In this document: positions 6,951-8,069 of the stretch, one piece after another
Position numbering within the stretch: the stretch's first letter is position 1
Layout: every line of letters starts with the position of its first letter
From: Candidatus Sumerlaeota bacterium
GTDB lineage: Bacteria > Sumerlaeota > Sumerlaeia > MVZB01 > JAJFLK01
DNA length: 8,069 bases
Direction of reading: 5' to 3'
NCBI GenBank assembly: GCA_021772735.1
Contig: JAJFLK010000219.1
Coordinates: 1-8,069 of the forward strand
Notes under the pieces: model-generated
Seen by the model: the letters and a program-made list of their open reading frames with translations, nothing else
Database searches by the model: none
Told to the model about the DNA's origin: nothing
Made by a program: the position numbers and the translations under genes

Positions 6951-6968
6951 GGCGGTCCTTGCACCGCC
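6951..6968 (-). other. Hairpin in the rpoA-rplQ spacer
   Basis: On the minus strand GGCGGT and ACCGCC form a perfect six-pair, mostly GC stem around a six-base loop, between the rpoA stop and the rplQ start. It has no U tract. It could mark mRNA processing or modulate rplQ output relative to rpoA, but no function is shown by the sequence. Confidence 0.35.
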
Positions 6969-6978
6969 GGACTGAATC

Positions 6979-7995
6979 CTAGTTGGCGTTGTTTTCTTCG
7001 GAAAGGACAGGCATTCCCGTTTCGTCCAGCTTCATGTTGAAGCCCAGGCCCATTTCTTTGAGGATCGCTTTGATCTCGGTCAGTGACTTGCGACCAAAAT
7101 TGCGATACTTGAGCATTTCGCTCTCGGTCTTTTGGACCAGATCGCGAATCGTCTTGATGCCGGCGGCTTCAAGGCAATTGTATGAACGGACGGATAGTTC
7201 GAGCTCTTCGATGCTCTTCTCCAATTTTTCTTCAAGCTCGGAGACTGACATCGCTGCTTCTTCTTCCGCGCCGACTTCCGCAGCTTCCATTTCTTCGTCT
7301 TGAGGCCTGACAAAGAGATCGAGGTGATCGCGCAGAATACGAGAAGCGTGAGACAGGGCTTCTTCGGGCTTGATCGTGCCGTCCGTCGTCACTTCGAGGA
7401 TCAGCCGGTCATAATCCGTGACCTGGCCGACGCGCGTGGCTTCGGTGCGATAGCTGACGTTGAGGATCGGCGAGAACACCGAATCGATCGGAATGAGGCC
7501 GATGTCGTCCGGGTCGGATTTATGAGCCGTCCCGGGAACGTATCCGATGCCGGTCTCGACATTGATCTCCATCTGAAGATGGCTGCCCTCGCTTGCGGTC
7601 GCGATTGGCTGAGTCGGGTTCAGGACCGTTACATCCGGGCCCCAGTCGATATCTTTCGCCGTGACTTTCTTCGGCCCCTTGACGTCCAGGTATGCGGTCG
7701 CGACGTTCGTCCCCGGCTTCGCTACCAGACGGAGGGTTTTCAGATTAAGGACGATATCCGAGATGTCTTCTTTGATGCCGGACTTGAACGTAAATTCGTG
7801 GGGAACACCCTCGATACGGATCGAAACCACCGCTGCGCCCTGAATCGAGGAGAGCAGGATTCGCCTCAGCGAATTACCGATCGTCGTGCCGAAGCCGCGT
7901 TGCAGGGGCTCGGCGAAAAATCGACCGAATGTTTCGGTCAGGGTGTCGGCCTCGAAGTAGACGTGGCGCGGTTTGATCAGGGTCTTGAAATTCAT
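6979..7995 (-). CDS. rpoA: DNA-directed RNA polymerase subunit alpha
   Basis: The alpha subunit dimerises to nucleate RNA polymerase assembly, and its C-terminal domain contacts upstream promoter DNA and activators. The 338 residues show the full layout. The N-terminal assembly domain spans about 1-230, with the conserved block RGFGTTIGNSLRRILLSS (33-50). An acidic, Glu-rich linker spans about 232-262. The C-terminal helix-hairpin-helix domain spans about 263-320 (LELSVRSYNCLEAAGI, then YRNFGRKSLTEIK). The DNA-contacting residues of the E. coli protein, Arg265, Asn268, Gly296 and Lys298, have counterparts at Arg270, Asn273, Gly301 and Lys303, so UP-element binding should be retained. The ATG at 7995 has a GAGGGAG ribosome site 11 bases upstream. 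The gene lies 47 bases after rpsD and 53 before rplQ. Confidence 0.98.
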   Translation of the reverse strand: MNFKTLIKPRHVYFEADTLTETFGRFFAEPLQRGFGTTIGNSLRRILLSSIQGAAVVSIRIEGVPHEFTFKSGIKEDISDIVLNLKTLRLVAKPGTNVATAYLDVKGPKKVTAKDIDWGPDVTVLNPTQPIATASEGSHLQMEINVETGIGYVPGTAHKSDPDDIGLIPIDSVFSPILNVSYRTEATRVGQVTDYDRLILEVTTDGTIKPEEALSHASRILRDHLDLFVRPQDEEMEAAEVGAEEEAAMSVSELEEKLEKSIEELELSVRSYNCLEAAGIKTIRDLVQKTESEMLKYRNFGRKSLTEIKAILKEMGLGFNMKLDETGMPVLSEENNAN

Positions 7996-8042
7996 TGAGT
8001 ATATTTCTCCCTCGTATGGTCGGAACGATGGCTAGGCGGGGA

Positions 8043-8069
8043 TTACTTTGAGTAAAGCTCGACGATCAG
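8043..8069 (-). CDS. rpsD: 30S ribosomal protein S4, last eight codons only
   Basis: The minus strand at the window edge reads LIVELYSK followed by TAA (8045-8043). This is the highly conserved C-terminal end of ribosomal protein S4, identical to the end of the E. coli protein as I recall it. S4 nucleates assembly of the small subunit by binding the 5' domain of 16S rRNA, and in some bacteria represses its own operon. Its position just before rpoA and rplQ matches the classical alpha operon. Only 27 bases lie in the window, so the call rests on the tail motif plus gene order. Confidence 0.85.
   Translation of the reverse strand: MIVELYSK

Noticed and set aside
6926..6964. N-terminal extension of L17 by 13 residues
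   Set aside because: The frame is open, but the conserved L17 N-terminus begins at 6925 and the extension covers the spacer hairpin.
7300..7998. 232-codon plus-strand frame
   Set aside because: It lies antisense to rpoA, a conserved essential gene, and begins and ends without any family motif.
8043..8055. Small TTACT-TTG-AGTAA inverted repeat at the rpsD stop
   Set aside because: The stem has only five pairs, mostly AT, and sits in the conserved codons of S4, so coding constraint explains it.

Overview
The window is about 8 kb of ordinary bacterial chromosome of moderate GC content (roughly 55-60% by eye). Every gene I can support is on the minus strand, so the biological reading order runs from high to low coordinates. 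Two parts are visible: the end of a universally conserved ribosomal/RNA polymerase operon at the right, and accessory genes to its left.

Right end (8069 down to about 6380): the last eight codons of rpsD (ribosomal protein S4), then rpoA (RNA polymerase alpha subunit), then rplQ (ribosomal protein L17). The order rpsD-rpoA-rplQ is the classical bacterial alpha-operon tail. A good intrinsic terminator hairpin with a GCAA loop lies about 65 bases after rplQ and closes the unit.

Middle (6301 down to 3674): one large gene for an 875-residue protein with four predicted membrane segments at its N-terminus and a long cytoplasmic array of degenerate tetratricopeptide (TPR) repeats. I do not recognise a specific family. 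A sigma70-like promoter candidate sits so close to its start that the mRNA could be leaderless or nearly so.

Left (3474 down to beyond base 1): three closely spaced co-directional genes forming a likely operon. They encode a nucleoside:H+ symporter-type MFS permease, a Tat-exported sugar phosphate isomerase/epimerase-like TIM-barrel protein, and a Tat-exported Gfo/Idh/MocA-family NAD(P)-dependent oxidoreductase that runs off the left edge. The likely job is import and oxidative or isomerising processing of a sugar or glycoside, with the two enzymes working outside the cytoplasm. A 199-base gap before the permease probably carries the control region.

Organism: paired Tat-exported Gfo/Idh oxidoreductases and PF01261-type isomerases with NHS-type permeases are especially common in Planctomycetota, and also occur in Verrucomicrobiota, Bacteroidota and neighbouring candidate phyla. 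I infer a free-living saccharolytic bacterium of such a group, but the phylum cannot be fixed from the sequence alone.

I saw no tRNA, rRNA, CRISPR array, insertion sequence or phage gene. No gap between genes exceeds 300 bases. I do not see clear evidence of a new biological system. The least explained item is the membrane-anchored TPR protein, and the most coherent functional hypothesis is the exported sugar-processing operon.
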